Made by a program: the position numbers and the translations under genes
In this document: piece by piece, positions 25,527 to 34,179 of the stretch
Layout: the number at the start of each line of letters is the position of its first letter
Numbering within the stretch: the stretch's first letter is position 1
Source of the DNA: Promicromonospora sp049532985
GTDB taxonomy: Bacteria; Actinomycetota; Actinomycetes; Actinomycetales; Cellulomonadaceae
Assembly (NCBI RefSeq): GCF_049532985.1
Contig: NZ_CP186693.1
Span: 3,162,001-3,226,000, forward strand
DNA length: 64,000 bases
Direction: 5' to 3'
Notes under the pieces: generated by a model
The model's database searches: none
What the model saw: only the letters and a program-made list of their open reading frames with translations
What the model was told of the DNA's origin: nothing

Positions 25527-25856
25527 GGCGGACGACCGCGCCTCCCCGCGGACCGAACGGACGAACGAACGGACTGACGGACGGGAGCCAGGACCTGCCG
25601 CATGGCGGCCAGCCATGCCTCGCGTGCGGGGCCGGGTGGGGGCGGTGGCGACGTCGACCGCGACCGACGAGCCCGTTCGGGTCTGCTCGTCGGCGAGCTG
25701 TTCCCCCACCCCGACGGCGTGTGCCGCGAGCTGGCGTTCACCGGCGGCACCATCACCGTGGTCGCCCACGACCTGACGGCGGGCCGGCAAGGCAAGACCG
25801 GGCCGAAGCCCTGACGATCCGCAACCCGAAACGAACGGGCCGCCAGACGACAAGAA
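25527..25856. other. Non-coding stretch with relaxase relic
   Basis: These 330 bp hold no supported intact gene. GAACGAACG/GGACTGACGGACGG simple repeats occur near 25552-25585, and the segment at 25587-25650 resembles the C-terminal coding region of the MobF gene. A plus-strand frame at 25602-25814 has no start signal or recognisable domain. Confidence 0.5.
25587..25650 (-). pseudogene. Relic of a MobF relaxase C-terminus
   Basis: Read on the minus strand the segment codes PPPPPGPAREAWLAAMRQVLA. The intact relaxase has PPPPPGPARDAWRVAMRQVLA at 6852-6915. The similarity does not continue on either side in the same frame. It is a short fossil of a related mobile element, in the same orientation as the intact gene. 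Confidence 0.65.
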
Positions 25857-26888
25857 CTAACCCGCACCCACCGCCGCCGTCGACCCCCGCACCACAAGCT
25901 GCGTCGCAAGCTGAACATGGTGCGAGTCCACCCGCTCCCCCCGCACCTGCTGGAGCACGGTCCGGAGCGCGACCCGCCCCATGTCCTTGATGGGCTGGCG
26001 CACCGTCGTGAGCGGCGGCGCGGACGACACGGCCATGTAGGTGTCGTCGAACCCGACGACGGACAGGTCCTCCGGCACCCGCAGCCCACGCCGCCGCGCG
26101 GCCTCGAAGACCCCGAGGGCAGACGCGTCGCACCCCGCGAAGATCGCCGTGGGCGGCTCGGGCTCGGCGAGGAGCTGGGCGGCCATCTCGAGGCCGGCCG
26201 CAACGCTGAACTCCTGCTCGAGGATCAGCGCGGGATCGACCGGCGCTCCGACGGCGCTCATTGCGCTGAGGTAGCCCTGCAGCCGTTCGCGGGAGGCCAT
26301 CGAGCCCGGATGACCCCCGGCGAACGCGATCCGCCGGTGCCCGAGGTCCAGCAGGTGCCGGGTCGCCTGCATGCCGCCGGTGAAGTTCGTGGACCCCACC
26401 GAGACCACCTCGTCGTCGAGCGGGTCGATGGGGTCGATCAGCACGACGCTGAGCCCGAGCGCGCGCATCAGGTCCCGCTGGTCGGCGGTGAGCTCCAGGG
26501 TCACGAGGATCACGCCCGTGCTGCCGTGCGCCGCCAGGCGACGGGTCCAGGCCGGGGAGAGCGGACCGTCGTCGTCCCCGAGCTCCGGGTCGGTGAGGTC
26601 GACGAGCACCTCGACCCGCTGGTCGTGCGCCGCCGCGAGGATCCCCTCCAGCACGTGCATCGCGTAGAGGTTCACGAGGGTGTGGAAGACGACGTTCACC
26701 TTCTGCAGCGGTGCGCGCTCACGGGGTCCGGTCGTGGGGACGTAGCCGAGCTCGTCGATCGCCTGCTGCACCCGGCGGCGCGTCTCGGTGGAGATGTTCG
26801 GCCGGCGGTTGAGCACCTTCGAGGCCGTCGCCTTCGAGACGCCGGCTGCGCGGGCGACCTGTTCCAGCGTGGGGCGTGCAGCGGTCAC
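25857..26888 (-). CDS. LacI-family repressor of the adjacent sugar importer
   Basis: The 343-residue protein starts at GTG 26888, which has GAGGAGG five bases upstream; a longer start at 26912 lacks this. The LacI helix-turn-helix is PTLEQVARAAGVSKATASKVLNRRP with hinge RRRVQQAIDELGYVP, followed by a periplasmic-binding-like sensor domain (VNVVFHTLVNLYAMHVLEGI, ending at QPIKDMGRVALRTVL). It is divergent from the ABC importer and should repress it until a sugar binds. Confidence 0.88.
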   Translation of the reverse strand: MTAARPTLEQVARAAGVSKATASKVLNRRPNISTETRRRVQQAIDELGYVPTTGPRERAPLQKVNVVFHTLVNLYAMHVLEGILAAAHDQRVEVLVDLTDPELGDDDGPLSPAWTRRLAAHGSTGVILVTLELTADQRDLMRALGLSVVLIDPIDPLDDEVVSVGSTNFTGGMQATRHLLDLGHRRIAFAGGHPGSMASRERLQGYLSAMSAVGAPVDPALILEQEFSVAAGLEMAAQLLAEPEPPTAIFAGCDASALGVFEAARRRGLRVPEDLSVVGFDDTYMAVSSAPPLTTVRQPIKDMGRVALRTVLQQVRGERVDSHHVQLATQLVVRGSTAAVGAG

Positions 26889-26974
26889 GGGGGCCTCCTC
26901 GGGCGATGGCACGCCCTAGGGTACGCGAAGGAAAAAGTTTCGCCATGCTGAGCGACCTTCGACGGGGTGAAGTC

Positions 26975-27004
26975 TTGACAGTGTCCGATCAGCCTCCCTA
27001 CGGT
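26975..27004 (+). promoter_or_regulatory. Promoter of the sugar importer operon
   Basis: TTGACA (26975-26980) is separated by 18 bp from TACGGT (26999-27004), a near-consensus sigma-70-type promoter for the plus-strand operon. Confidence 0.65.
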
Positions 27005-27016
27005 CGAGAACGTTTT

Positions 27017-27038
27017 TGAAACAGTCGAAACTATTTCA
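27017..27038. promoter_or_regulatory. Likely LacI operator
   Basis: A 22 bp imperfect palindrome with outer arms TGAAA...TTTCA and inner AGT...ACT pairs lies 13 bp after the -10 element, where a bound repressor would block transcription. A related GAAAAAGTTTC element is at 26931-26941, nearer the repressor gene. Confidence 0.55.
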
Positions 27039-27078
27039 GAACGGTCGACGACGCTGTCGGCAGGAGAGGACTCGGACA

Positions 27079-28380
27079 ATGAGGCTGAGGATCGGACGAC
27101 GCACGGGTGCCGTGGTGGCGGTCGTGACCGCGGCGGCTGTGCTGGCGGCGTGCGGAGGTGGCAGGCAGCCCGGCGGGGCCCCTCAGGGCGGAGCGAGCGC
27201 GTGGGCTCTGACCGGAGAGAGCGGCGACGTGCTCGGCGCCCGGTTCGACGCGTGGAACGAGGCGAACCCGGACGAGCAGTTCGCCGTCGAGTACTTCGCC
27301 AACGACGCCTACAAGGAGAAGATCCGCACCGCCGTCGGCGCGGGGAACGCGCCGACCCTCATCTACTCGTGGGCCGGCGGCACCCTGGAGGACTACGTCG
27401 CGAACGGCAACGTCGTCGACCTGGGCGACAGCACGGCGCGGCTGGAGGAGGAGCTCATCCCCTCGGTCGCCGCCAACGGCCAGGTCGACGGCACGTCGTA
27501 CGCCGTCCCCACCACGCACAGCCAGCCGGTCGTCCTGTACTACAACCAGGAGGTCCTGGACGCCGCCGGCGTCGAGGTCCCGACCACCTACGGCGATCTG
27601 CTGGACGCCGTGGGCACGCTCCAGGACGACGACGTGATCCCGATCGCGCTGGCGGGCCAGAGCGTGTGGCCCGAGCTGATGTGGATCCAGTACCTGACCG
27701 ACCGCATCGGCGGCCCGGACGTCTTCCAGGCCGTCCTCGACGGCGAGGAGGGCGCGTGGTCGGACCCGGCGATCGTCGAGGCCACGACCAAGATCCGCGA
27801 GCTGGTCGACGCCGGCGCGTTCGGCGACACGTTCGGGTCGGTCAACGCCGACCAGAACGGCGACACCGCCCTGGTCCAGACCGGCAAGGCGGCGTTCATC
27901 CTGCAGGGCAGCTGGGTCTACCCGGACTTCGCCGCGGGCGCCCCGGAGCTCGTCGAGTCCGGCGGGCTCGGCTACACGTCGTTCCCGCTCGTCGACGGCG
28001 GCGCCGGCGACCCGGCCAACATCGTGGGCAACCCGTCGAACTTCTGGTCGGTGTCCGCCGACGCCTCGGAGGAGGCGCAGGCGACGGCGAAGAAGTTCAT
28101 CGAGACCGAGGTGCTGAACGACGCCGCGGTCGACGACCTCCTCGCCATCGGCACCGTGCCGCCGATCGTCGGCATCGAGGACAAGATCGCCGAGCAGGAC
28201 GACGCCGACTACCTGTCGTTCGTCTACGGCCTGGTCAGCGACGCGCCGCACTTCCAGCTCTCCTGGGACCAGGCGCTGCCGCCCGCCCAGTCGCAGGCGC
28301 TGCTGGACAACCTGAGCCAGCTCTTCCTCGGGCAGATCGACCCGCAGCAGTTCTCCGACGCCATGGACGCGACGCTGTGA
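27079..28380 (+). CDS. Sugar ABC transporter substrate-binding lipoprotein
   Basis: The 433-residue protein has a lipoprotein signal with lipobox LAAC (Cys near residue 25) and then the extracellular solute-binding family 1 fold (DVLGARFDAWNEANPDEQF, YAVPTTHSQPVVLYYNQEVLDAAGVE, GKAAFILQGSWVYPDF). It would be anchored outside the cell and deliver an oligosaccharide to the two permeases. AGGAGAGGA precedes ATG 27079. Its stop overlaps the permease GTG. No ATPase gene follows, so a shared MsiK-type ATPase is likely. Confidence 0.9.
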   Translation: MRLRIGRRTGAVVAVVTAAAVLAACGGGRQPGGAPQGGASAWALTGESGDVLGARFDAWNEANPDEQFAVEYFANDAYKEKIRTAVGAGNAPTLIYSWAGGTLEDYVANGNVVDLGDSTARLEEELIPSVAANGQVDGTSYAVPTTHSQPVVLYYNQEVLDAAGVEVPTTYGDLLDAVGTLQDDDVIPIALAGQSVWPELMWIQYLTDRIGGPDVFQAVLDGEEGAWSDPAIVEATTKIRELVDAGAFGDTFGSVNADQNGDTALVQTGKAAFILQGSWVYPDFAAGAPELVESGGLGYTSFPLVDGGAGDPANIVGNPSNFWSVSADASEEAQATAKKFIETEVLNDAAVDDLLAIGTVPPIVGIEDKIAEQDDADYLSFVYGLVSDAPHFQLSWDQALPPAQSQALLDNLSQLFLGQIDPQQFSDAMDATL

Positions 28381-29312
28381 CGGTGGCGGCCCCCTCCGCG
28401 AGCCCCACGCGTTCCCGTCCGGACCGCCGCCCGGGAACGGGCCGCGCGCAGGGCCCGTCGGTCTGGATGGCCACGCCGGCCCTCGCGCTGTTCGGGCTCT
28501 TCGCGGTGGTCCCGCTCGTCGGGGTGCTCGTGCTGTCCTTCATGAGCTGGGACGGGCTGGGCGACCCGGCCTGGACCGGGACCGACAACTGGGGGCGCAC
28601 CCTGTCGGACCCGGTGACGCTCAACGCGATGCGGCTGACCGCCGTCGTCACGATCGTGTCGTGGCTGTTCCAGGCCCCGGTGTCGCTGCTGCTCGGCGTC
28701 TTCATGGCCGGCCGGCAGCGATACCGGGCGGTGCTGTCGGTGCTGTACTTCCTGCCGCTGCTGTTCTCCGCGGCGGCCGTCGCCATCGCCTTCCGTGCCC
28801 TGCTGGACCCGAACTTCGGCCTCGGGCCGGCCCTGGGCGTGCCGTGGCTGGCGCAGGACTGGATCGGGAACCCCGACCTGGCGCTGTGGGTCGTGCTGTT
28901 CGTCATCGGCTGGTGCTTCGTGCCGTTCCACTCGCTGCTCTACCAGGGCGGGGTACGGCAGATCCCCGTGTCCCTGTACGAGGCGGCGCTCCTGGACGGC
29001 GCCGGGCGGGTGCAGCAGTTCTTCCACATCACGCTGCCGCAGCTCAAGTACACGATCATCACGTCCTCGACGCTGATGATCGTGGGCTCCCTGACGTACT
29101 TCGACCTGATCTTCGTGCTGACCGGGGGCGGCCCGGGCAACGCGACCCGCATCCTGCCGCTGGACATGTACCTGACCGGGTTCCGCAGCTACGACATGGG
29201 GCGGGCCAGCGTGATCGCGGTCATCCTCGTCGTCGTCGGGCTGGCCGTGTCGCTGGCGCTGAACCGGCTCTCGGGCGCCCACCGCATGGAGTCCCAGATG
29301 GAGGGCGTCTGA
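28377..29312 (+). CDS. Sugar ABC transporter permease (MalF type)
   Basis: The 311-residue protein has six predicted membrane segments and the EAA loop (LYEAALLDGAGRVQQFFHITLPQLK) that contacts the ATPase. GTG 28377 overlaps the stop of the binding-protein gene (GTGA), and its own TGA overlaps the next ATG, so the three genes are translationally coupled. Confidence 0.9.
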   Translation: MTVAAPSASPTRSRPDRRPGTGRAQGPSVWMATPALALFGLFAVVPLVGVLVLSFMSWDGLGDPAWTGTDNWGRTLSDPVTLNAMRLTAVVTIVSWLFQAPVSLLLGVFMAGRQRYRAVLSVLYFLPLLFSAAAVAIAFRALLDPNFGLGPALGVPWLAQDWIGNPDLALWVVLFVIGWCFVPFHSLLYQGGVRQIPVSLYEAALLDGAGRVQQFFHITLPQLKYTIITSSTLMIVGSLTYFDLIFVLTGGGPGNATRILPLDMYLTGFRSYDMGRASVIAVILVVVGLAVSLALNRLSGAHRMESQMEGV

Positions 29313-30154
29313 TGTCCGCACCCACCGCGCGCGCCGCGCGCACCACGCCCAACGTCCTGGGCGGGCTGGCCGGCTGGCTCTGGCTGGCCGTCATCATCGT
29401 GCCGATCTACTACATCCTGGTCACGAGCCTGCGACCGCAGGAGGACTACCACTCCGAGAACACGCTGTCGTGGCCGTCCCGCCCCACGCTGGACGCCTAC
29501 GGCGAGGTGCTGGCGAACGACTTCCTGCGGTACTTCGGCAACTCCGTGGTCGTCACCGTCGTCTCCGTCGCGGTGATCCTCGCCGTCTCGCTCATGGCGT
29601 CCTATGTCGTGGTCCGGTCGCGACGCCGCTGGACGGCACGGATCTTCCAGGTGTTCCTGCTGGGGATCGCCATCCCCATCCAGGCGACGATCGTCCCCGT
29701 CTACTACCTGATCGTCCAGCTCGGCCTGTACGACACGTTGTGGGCGCTGATCCTGCCCTCGATCGCCTTCGCGATCCCGCTGTCGGTGCTGATCCTGACC
29801 AACTTCCTGCGCGACGTGCCGGGCGAGCTGTTCGAGTCGATGAAGGTCGACGGCGCGGGCGAGTGGCGCACCCTGTGGAGCCTGGCGGTACCGCTGACCC
29901 GCCCCGCGATCGTCACGGTCGGGGTCTACAACGCGCTGCACGTCTGGAACGGGTTCCTCTTCCCCCTGGTGCTCACCCAGAGCGCCGAGACCCGCGTGCT
30001 GCCGCTGTCCCTGTGGGCGTTCCAGGGCGAGTTCTCGCTCAATGTGCCCGCCGTGCTCGCCGCCGTGGTGCTGTCCGTGCTGCCCATCCTGGCCGCCTAC
30101 GTGATCGGCCGCCGCCAGCTCGTGTCCGGCCTGACGGCCGGGTTCGGCAGGTGA
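29312..30154 (+). CDS. Sugar ABC transporter permease (MalG type)
   Basis: This 280-residue protein has six membrane segments and the EAA loop (LFESMKVDGAGEWRTLWSLAVPLTRPA). It completes the importer. It ends 13 bp from the convergent luciferase-like gene, with no clear terminator in between. Confidence 0.9.
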   Translation: MSAPTARAARTTPNVLGGLAGWLWLAVIIVPIYYILVTSLRPQEDYHSENTLSWPSRPTLDAYGEVLANDFLRYFGNSVVVTVVSVAVILAVSLMASYVVVRSRRRWTARIFQVFLLGIAIPIQATIVPVYYLIVQLGLYDTLWALILPSIAFAIPLSVLILTNFLRDVPGELFESMKVDGAGEWRTLWSLAVPLTRPAIVTVGVYNALHVWNGFLFPLVLTQSAETRVLPLSLWAFQGEFSLNVPAVLAAVVLSVLPILAAYVIGRRQLVSGLTAGFGR

Positions 30155-30167
30155 CCCCCGCCAGGGC

Positions 30168-31139
30168 TCACCGGCCGAGCGCGGCGAGCGCCTCGTCGGC
30201 CTCGGCGAGCTCGTGCCGGTCGTAGGTGCTGGTCGTCGCCAGCACCTCGGCCGCGCCGGTCCGTGCCGTCAGCGCCGCGAGTTCCGCCGCCACCTGCTCC
30301 GCGGTGCCGGCGATCACGCCGCCGTACCCCCGGTCCACCGCCGCCCGGACCTTGGGGCTGGCCGTGTCGAGGAGGCGGCGGACGTCGTCGAGCGGGCGCA
30401 GGGCGGTGAACCCGCCGGTCTCCCGTGAGCTGGCCAGCGCCCAGATCTCGGGCAGCAGCAGGTCTCGCGCTCGCTCCTCGGAGCCGGCCACGGCGACGTC
30501 GACGCTCGCCACGAGGTACGGCTCGGGCACCGCCGGGCTGGGGCGGAAGTCACGGAAGTAGGCGCTGGTCGCGTCCGTGTCCCGCAGCAGCGGCCCGCCG
30601 ATGACGGCCGGCAGCCCGAGTCGCGCCGCCAGCTCCAGGCCGTTCTTGATCGCCAGCAGGAACAGCGGCGGCGGCGCGACGTGCGGCCGGGCGACGACGG
30701 CGTCGTCGGGACCGCCGTGCAGGTAGGAGCGAAGCTCCTCGACGGCGCGCGCGTGCTCCTCCGGATCCAGGGTGGTGCGACCGAGCGCACGGCGGATCGC
30801 GGACGTGAACGCCAGCGACGCCCCGATGCCCACGTCGATCCGTCCCGGGTGGAGCGCCTCGAGCAGCCGCACCTGCTCGGCCGCCACAAGCGGGGTGTGG
30901 TTCGGGAGCATGATGCCCCCGGTGCCGAGGCGGATCGTGCGGGTCCGCGCGCCGATCGCGGCCAGCAGCACGGTGGGCGCGGCGCTCGCGATGCCGGGCA
31001 CGGAGTGGTGCTCGGCCACCCAGAACCGGTGCAGGCCGAGGCGTTCGGCCCGGACGGCGCGCTCGACGGTCCCGGTGACCGCGTCGGCGTCCGACTCCCC
31101 CAGGCGGGTTCGGGTGCGGTCCAGGAGCGAGATGCGCAC
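30168..31139 (-). CDS. Luciferase-like flavin-dependent oxidoreductase
   Basis: The 323-residue protein has the bacterial luciferase-like TIM barrel: ERLGLHRFWVAEHHSVPGIASAAP, then TIRLGTGGIMLPNHTPLVAAEQVRLLEALHPGRIDVGIG, the pattern of the MsnO8/YvbT-type subgroup. It would use reduced FMN or F420 to oxidise an unknown substrate. AGAGGA precedes GTG 31139. It stands alone, convergent with the sugar importer. Confidence 0.85.
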   Translation of the reverse strand: MRISLLDRTRTRLGESDADAVTGTVERAVRAERLGLHRFWVAEHHSVPGIASAAPTVLLAAIGARTRTIRLGTGGIMLPNHTPLVAAEQVRLLEALHPGRIDVGIGASLAFTSAIRRALGRTTLDPEEHARAVEELRSYLHGGPDDAVVARPHVAPPPLFLLAIKNGLELAARLGLPAVIGGPLLRDTDATSAYFRDFRPSPAVPEPYLVASVDVAVAGSEERARDLLLPEIWALASSRETGGFTALRPLDDVRRLLDTASPKVRAAVDRGYGGVIAGTAEQVAAELAALTARTGAAEVLATTSTYDRHELAEADEALAALGR

Positions 31140-31222
31140 GGCGGGTCCTCTCGGTTCGGGGGCTGGTCCCTTCTGGCGAACCTGGCGGCCGGGCCGGAAC
31201 ATTCCCCGGACCGCCCGACCGC

Positions 31223-31951
31223 TCACGCCCCGTCGAAGAACGTCCCCGGCCGCCCCAGGAACCTCTTCCACAGCGCCACCGACTCCAGCTCGGACCACGT
31301 GCGCTCCGCGATGCCCTGCTCGGTCATCTCCAGGATCTGCGCCCCGGGGATCGCCGCGACCAGCGGCGAGTGCGTCGCGTAGATCACCTGCGCGGCATGG
31401 TCGGCCACGAGGTCCTGCAACCGGTAGAGCAGCTGGAGGGTCGACTCGAAGGACAGCGGCCCCTCGGCCTCGTCGAGCAGGTACAGGCCGGGGCCGTCGA
31501 ACCGGCCGGCGATCGCCTGGAGGTAGGACTCACCGTGGCTGACCTCCGTCGACAGCCGGTCCCCGTACCCCTGCACCCCGGCCTCGGTCATGTAGGCGAG
31601 CATCCCGAACGCGGTCTCGGCCCGCAGGTAGAACCCCTTCGCCTGACGACGCGTCATCCGGGCCCCCACCGCCGACCGGTCCAGGGCGATCACCTCGCCC
31701 AGCGGGCTCACGTCCTGACCGCTGGCGTACCTCCGGCCGCCGTGCCCGCCGCGCACGTCCAGCCCGTACCCCTCGGCGATGGCTTCGAGCAGGGTGGACT
31801 TGCCCGATCCGTTCGCCCCCACCAGGACCACGATGTCGCTGGTGAACGCCACGCCACGGGTGAGCAGCTCACCGATCGCCGGCACCGTCCACGGCCAGGT
31901 CGCGCGGTCCTCGACCGCCCCTGCGGGAACACGAACGTTCTCGATCAGCAC
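31223..31951 (-). CDS. AAA/ABC-type ATPase
   Basis: The 242-residue protein has Walker A LVGANGSGKST (~43-52), a signature-like TEVSHGESYLQAI, and Walker B GLYLLDEAEGPLSFES followed by VIYATHSPLVAAIPG with the switch His. This is the layout of small predicted ATPases related to RecF/ABC proteins (AAA_23 or AAA_21 type). No membrane part is encoded. It is near a MarR gene on the same strand but 9 bp apart from it, so cotranscription is possible. The function is unknown. Confidence 0.78.
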   Translation of the reverse strand: MLIENVRVPAGAVEDRATWPWTVPAIGELLTRGVAFTSDIVVLVGANGSGKSTLLEAIAEGYGLDVRGGHGGRRYASGQDVSPLGEVIALDRSAVGARMTRRQAKGFYLRAETAFGMLAYMTEAGVQGYGDRLSTEVSHGESYLQAIAGRFDGPGLYLLDEAEGPLSFESTLQLLYRLQDLVADHAAQVIYATHSPLVAAIPGAQILEMTEQGIAERTWSELESVALWKRFLGRPGTFFDGA

Positions 31952-31960
31952 CGCACCAGG

Positions 31961-32419
31961 CTAGCGACGCCGGTCGCCCTCCCGGTCCGCAAGGCTCGCC
32001 CAGACGCCGGACAGCGCCCGGAGCTGCTCGTCGCTCAGCCTGCCGAGGAAGAGCCGCTGGATGTCGGCGTGCTGCTGCTTCCAGGCCGCGCGCAGCAACG
32101 ACCGTCCCGTTCGGGTCAGCGCGATCTCGTACCCCCGGCCGTCGGTGGGGACGCGGCGGCGCTCGATCAGGCCACGCTTCTCCAGGCGGTCCGCGAGCCG
32201 GGAGAACCCTCCGGTCGACATCATCCGCAGCTCGGCCAGCTCCGTCAGCCGCATCCCGTCCCGTCCGGCCTCCCCCAGCAGCCCCAGCACGCTGTACTCG
32301 GCCATGCTGACCCCGAGCGGGACCAGACCCGCCTCCATCTCGCGCCAGATGCGCTCGTGGGTGACCAGGAAGCCGCGCCACGCCTCGTCCTCGAGCTCGG
32401 TCAGCCGTTCGGTCGCCAT
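31961..32419 (-). CDS. MarR-family regulator
   Basis: The 152-residue protein has the winged helix of MarR proteins (LGVSMAEYSVLGLLGEAGRDGMRLTELAELRMMSTGGFSRLADRLEKRGLIERRRVPTDGRGY, in parts). ATG 32419 is preferred over the TTG two codons earlier. It is divergent from the flavin oxidoreductase gene at 32526 and probably controls it in response to an electrophile or phenolic compound. Confidence 0.85.
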   Translation of the reverse strand: MATERLTELEDEAWRGFLVTHERIWREMEAGLVPLGVSMAEYSVLGLLGEAGRDGMRLTELAELRMMSTGGFSRLADRLEKRGLIERRRVPTDGRGYEIALTRTGRSLLRAAWKQQHADIQRLFLGRLSDEQLRALSGVWASLADREGDRRR

Positions 32420-32525
32420 GGACAAAACCTAGTCCACACGCGGCGTGGTTGACGGAATAGTTGCTTGCGCAGGAAGGTTGTTCCGGGTAGCCACAGGTCG
32501 TGGCACCACGGAGAGGACGTAGGCG

Positions 32526-33602
32526 ATGGCATTCGAGATCGGCATCATGACCTTCGGCGAGGTCACACCCGACCCGGTGAGCGGCACCGTCCGCACCCCG
32601 CACCAGCGAGCCCGGGAGACCATCGAGCTGGCGCGGGTGGCCGACGAGGTGGGCCTGGACGTCTTCGGCATGGGCGAGCACCACCGCACCGACTTCGTCG
32701 GCTCCGCCCCCACCATCGTGCTGGCGGCGGCGGCCGAGGCGACCCGGCGCATCAGGCTCACCAGCGCCGTCACCGTGCTGGGCTCCGAGGACCCGGTGCG
32801 GGTGTGGGAGCAGTTCGCCACCATCGACCTGATCTCCGCCGGCCGCGCGGAGATCATCGCGGGCAGGGGCTCCTACACCGAGTCGTTCCCGCTGTTCGGG
32901 TACGACCTGGCGGACTACTCCGAGCTGTTCCGCGAGAAGCTCCACCTGCTGCTCCGCATCCGCCAGGAGAACCCGGTCACCTGGTCCGGGAGACTGCGGC
33001 CGCCCCTCGTGAACGCCGACATCGGGCCGCGCGCGTACGGGGACACCATCCCGGTCTGGGTCGGCGTCGGGGGCTCCCCCGCGTCGGCGATGAGCACGGG
33101 CACGCTCGGCCTCCCGCTCGCCCTCGCCATCCTGTTCGGCCCGATGGACCTGCACCGCGAGTCGGTCGAGCTGTACCGCGCGGCCGCCGAGCAGGCCGGC
33201 CACGACCCGTCGGCCCTGCCCGTGAGCATGAGCGTCGGCGGCTACGTGGGCAGCAGCGCGCGGCAGGCGCGCGACACCATGTACCCCTCCTTCGCCCGGT
33301 TCATGATGGAGCACAACCACCAGCGCGGCCGCGGGATGCTGCTGCCGCGCGACGCCTTCGACGCCGGGGCCTCGCACGGCGGCAGCTACATCGTCGGCGA
33401 CCCGGACGAGGTCACCGACAAGATCCTCCGCTTCCAGGAGCTGTACGGCCTGACCCGCATCATCATCCAGATGGGGGCAGGGAGCATGCCACAGCGCGAG
33501 CTCCTGGACGCCGTCGAGCGCCTCGGCACCGAGGTCGCCCCGGCCGTCCGCAAGGCACTCGGCGAGCAGGACACGAGGGACGAGGAGCCCGGCGATGCCT
33601 GA
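32526..33602 (+). CDS. Luciferase-like flavin-dependent oxidoreductase
   Basis: The 358-residue protein shows the LLM barrel signature: ARVADEVGLDVFGMGEHHRTDFVGSAP, RIRLTSAVTVLGSEDPVRVWEQFATIDLISAGRAEIIAGRGS and VWVGVGGSP, in parts. GGAGAGGACGTAGGCG precedes ATG 32526. It overlaps the FMN reductase gene by 8 bp, so the two form a likely two-component monooxygenase. The substrate is not evident. Confidence 0.87.
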   Translation: MAFEIGIMTFGEVTPDPVSGTVRTPHQRARETIELARVADEVGLDVFGMGEHHRTDFVGSAPTIVLAAAAEATRRIRLTSAVTVLGSEDPVRVWEQFATIDLISAGRAEIIAGRGSYTESFPLFGYDLADYSELFREKLHLLLRIRQENPVTWSGRLRPPLVNADIGPRAYGDTIPVWVGVGGSPASAMSTGTLGLPLALAILFGPMDLHRESVELYRAAAEQAGHDPSALPVSMSVGGYVGSSARQARDTMYPSFARFMMEHNHQRGRGMLLPRDAFDAGASHGGSYIVGDPDEVTDKILRFQELYGLTRIIIQMGAGSMPQRELLDAVERLGTEVAPAVRKALGEQDTRDEEPGDA

Positions 33603-34152
33603 GCCCGCGCCGCTGCGCGTCGTCGTCGTCAACGGGAGCCCCAGCGAGAGGTCCAGGACGGCGGCGCTGGCCGACGTCGCCGTCCGCACCCTCGAACGGA
33701 TGACGCCCGTCGAGGTGCACCGCGTCGACGTCTACCGGCTCGGCGCCGGCTTCACCGGCGCCGTCGACCGGGAGAGCGTCACGGCGGAGGTCGAGGCCGA
33801 ACTGCGCGCCGCCGAGCACGCCGACCTGCTCATCGCGGCGACCCCGGTCTTCCGTGGCTCCTACACGGGCCTGTTCAAGCACTTCTTCGACCTGGTCGAG
33901 CAGTACGCCCTGGCCAACAGGCCGGTGCTCCTGCTGGCGACCGGCGGCGGCGACCACCACGCGCTCGTCCTCGACCACGCGCTCCGGCCGCTGTTCGCGT
34001 TCTTCCAGGCGCTCACCCTGCCCGTGGCCGTCTACGCGTCCTCCGGCGACTTCGACGGGACGGCCCTGCTCAACCCGCGCGTCTACGGCCGCATCCAGAC
34101 GGCGTTCGACGACGCGGCGGGCCTGCTGCGCCGTCGGTCGGTCGCCGTCTGA
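33595..34152 (+). CDS. NAD(P)H-dependent FMN reductase
   Basis: This 185-residue flavodoxin-like protein has the FMN phosphate loop NGSPSERSRT (~14-23), then ADLLIAATPVFRGSYTGLFKHFFD and LLATGGGDHHA, as in SsuE/MsuE-type reductases. It would supply reduced FMN to the overlapping oxidoreductase. Together with the MarR gene it makes a small regulated monooxygenase module. Confidence 0.86.
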   Translation: MPEPAPLRVVVVNGSPSERSRTAALADVAVRTLERMTPVEVHRVDVYRLGAGFTGAVDRESVTAEVEAELRAAEHADLLIAATPVFRGSYTGLFKHFFDLVEQYALANRPVLLLATGGGDHHALVLDHALRPLFAFFQALTLPVAVYASSGDFDGTALLNPRVYGRIQTAFDDAAGLLRRRSVAV

Positions 34153-34179
34153 GCCGCCGTCCGAACGCCAGGTCCGGGG

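Noticed and set aside
25602..25814. Plus-strand 70-residue gene
   Set aside because: It has no ribosome site or recognisable domain, and its start overlaps the minus-strand relaxase relic.
27150..28376. N-terminal extension of the first sugar permease
   Set aside because: It lies in another frame of the binding-protein gene and is Arg/Gly-rich; the GTGA overlap at 28377 marks the real start.
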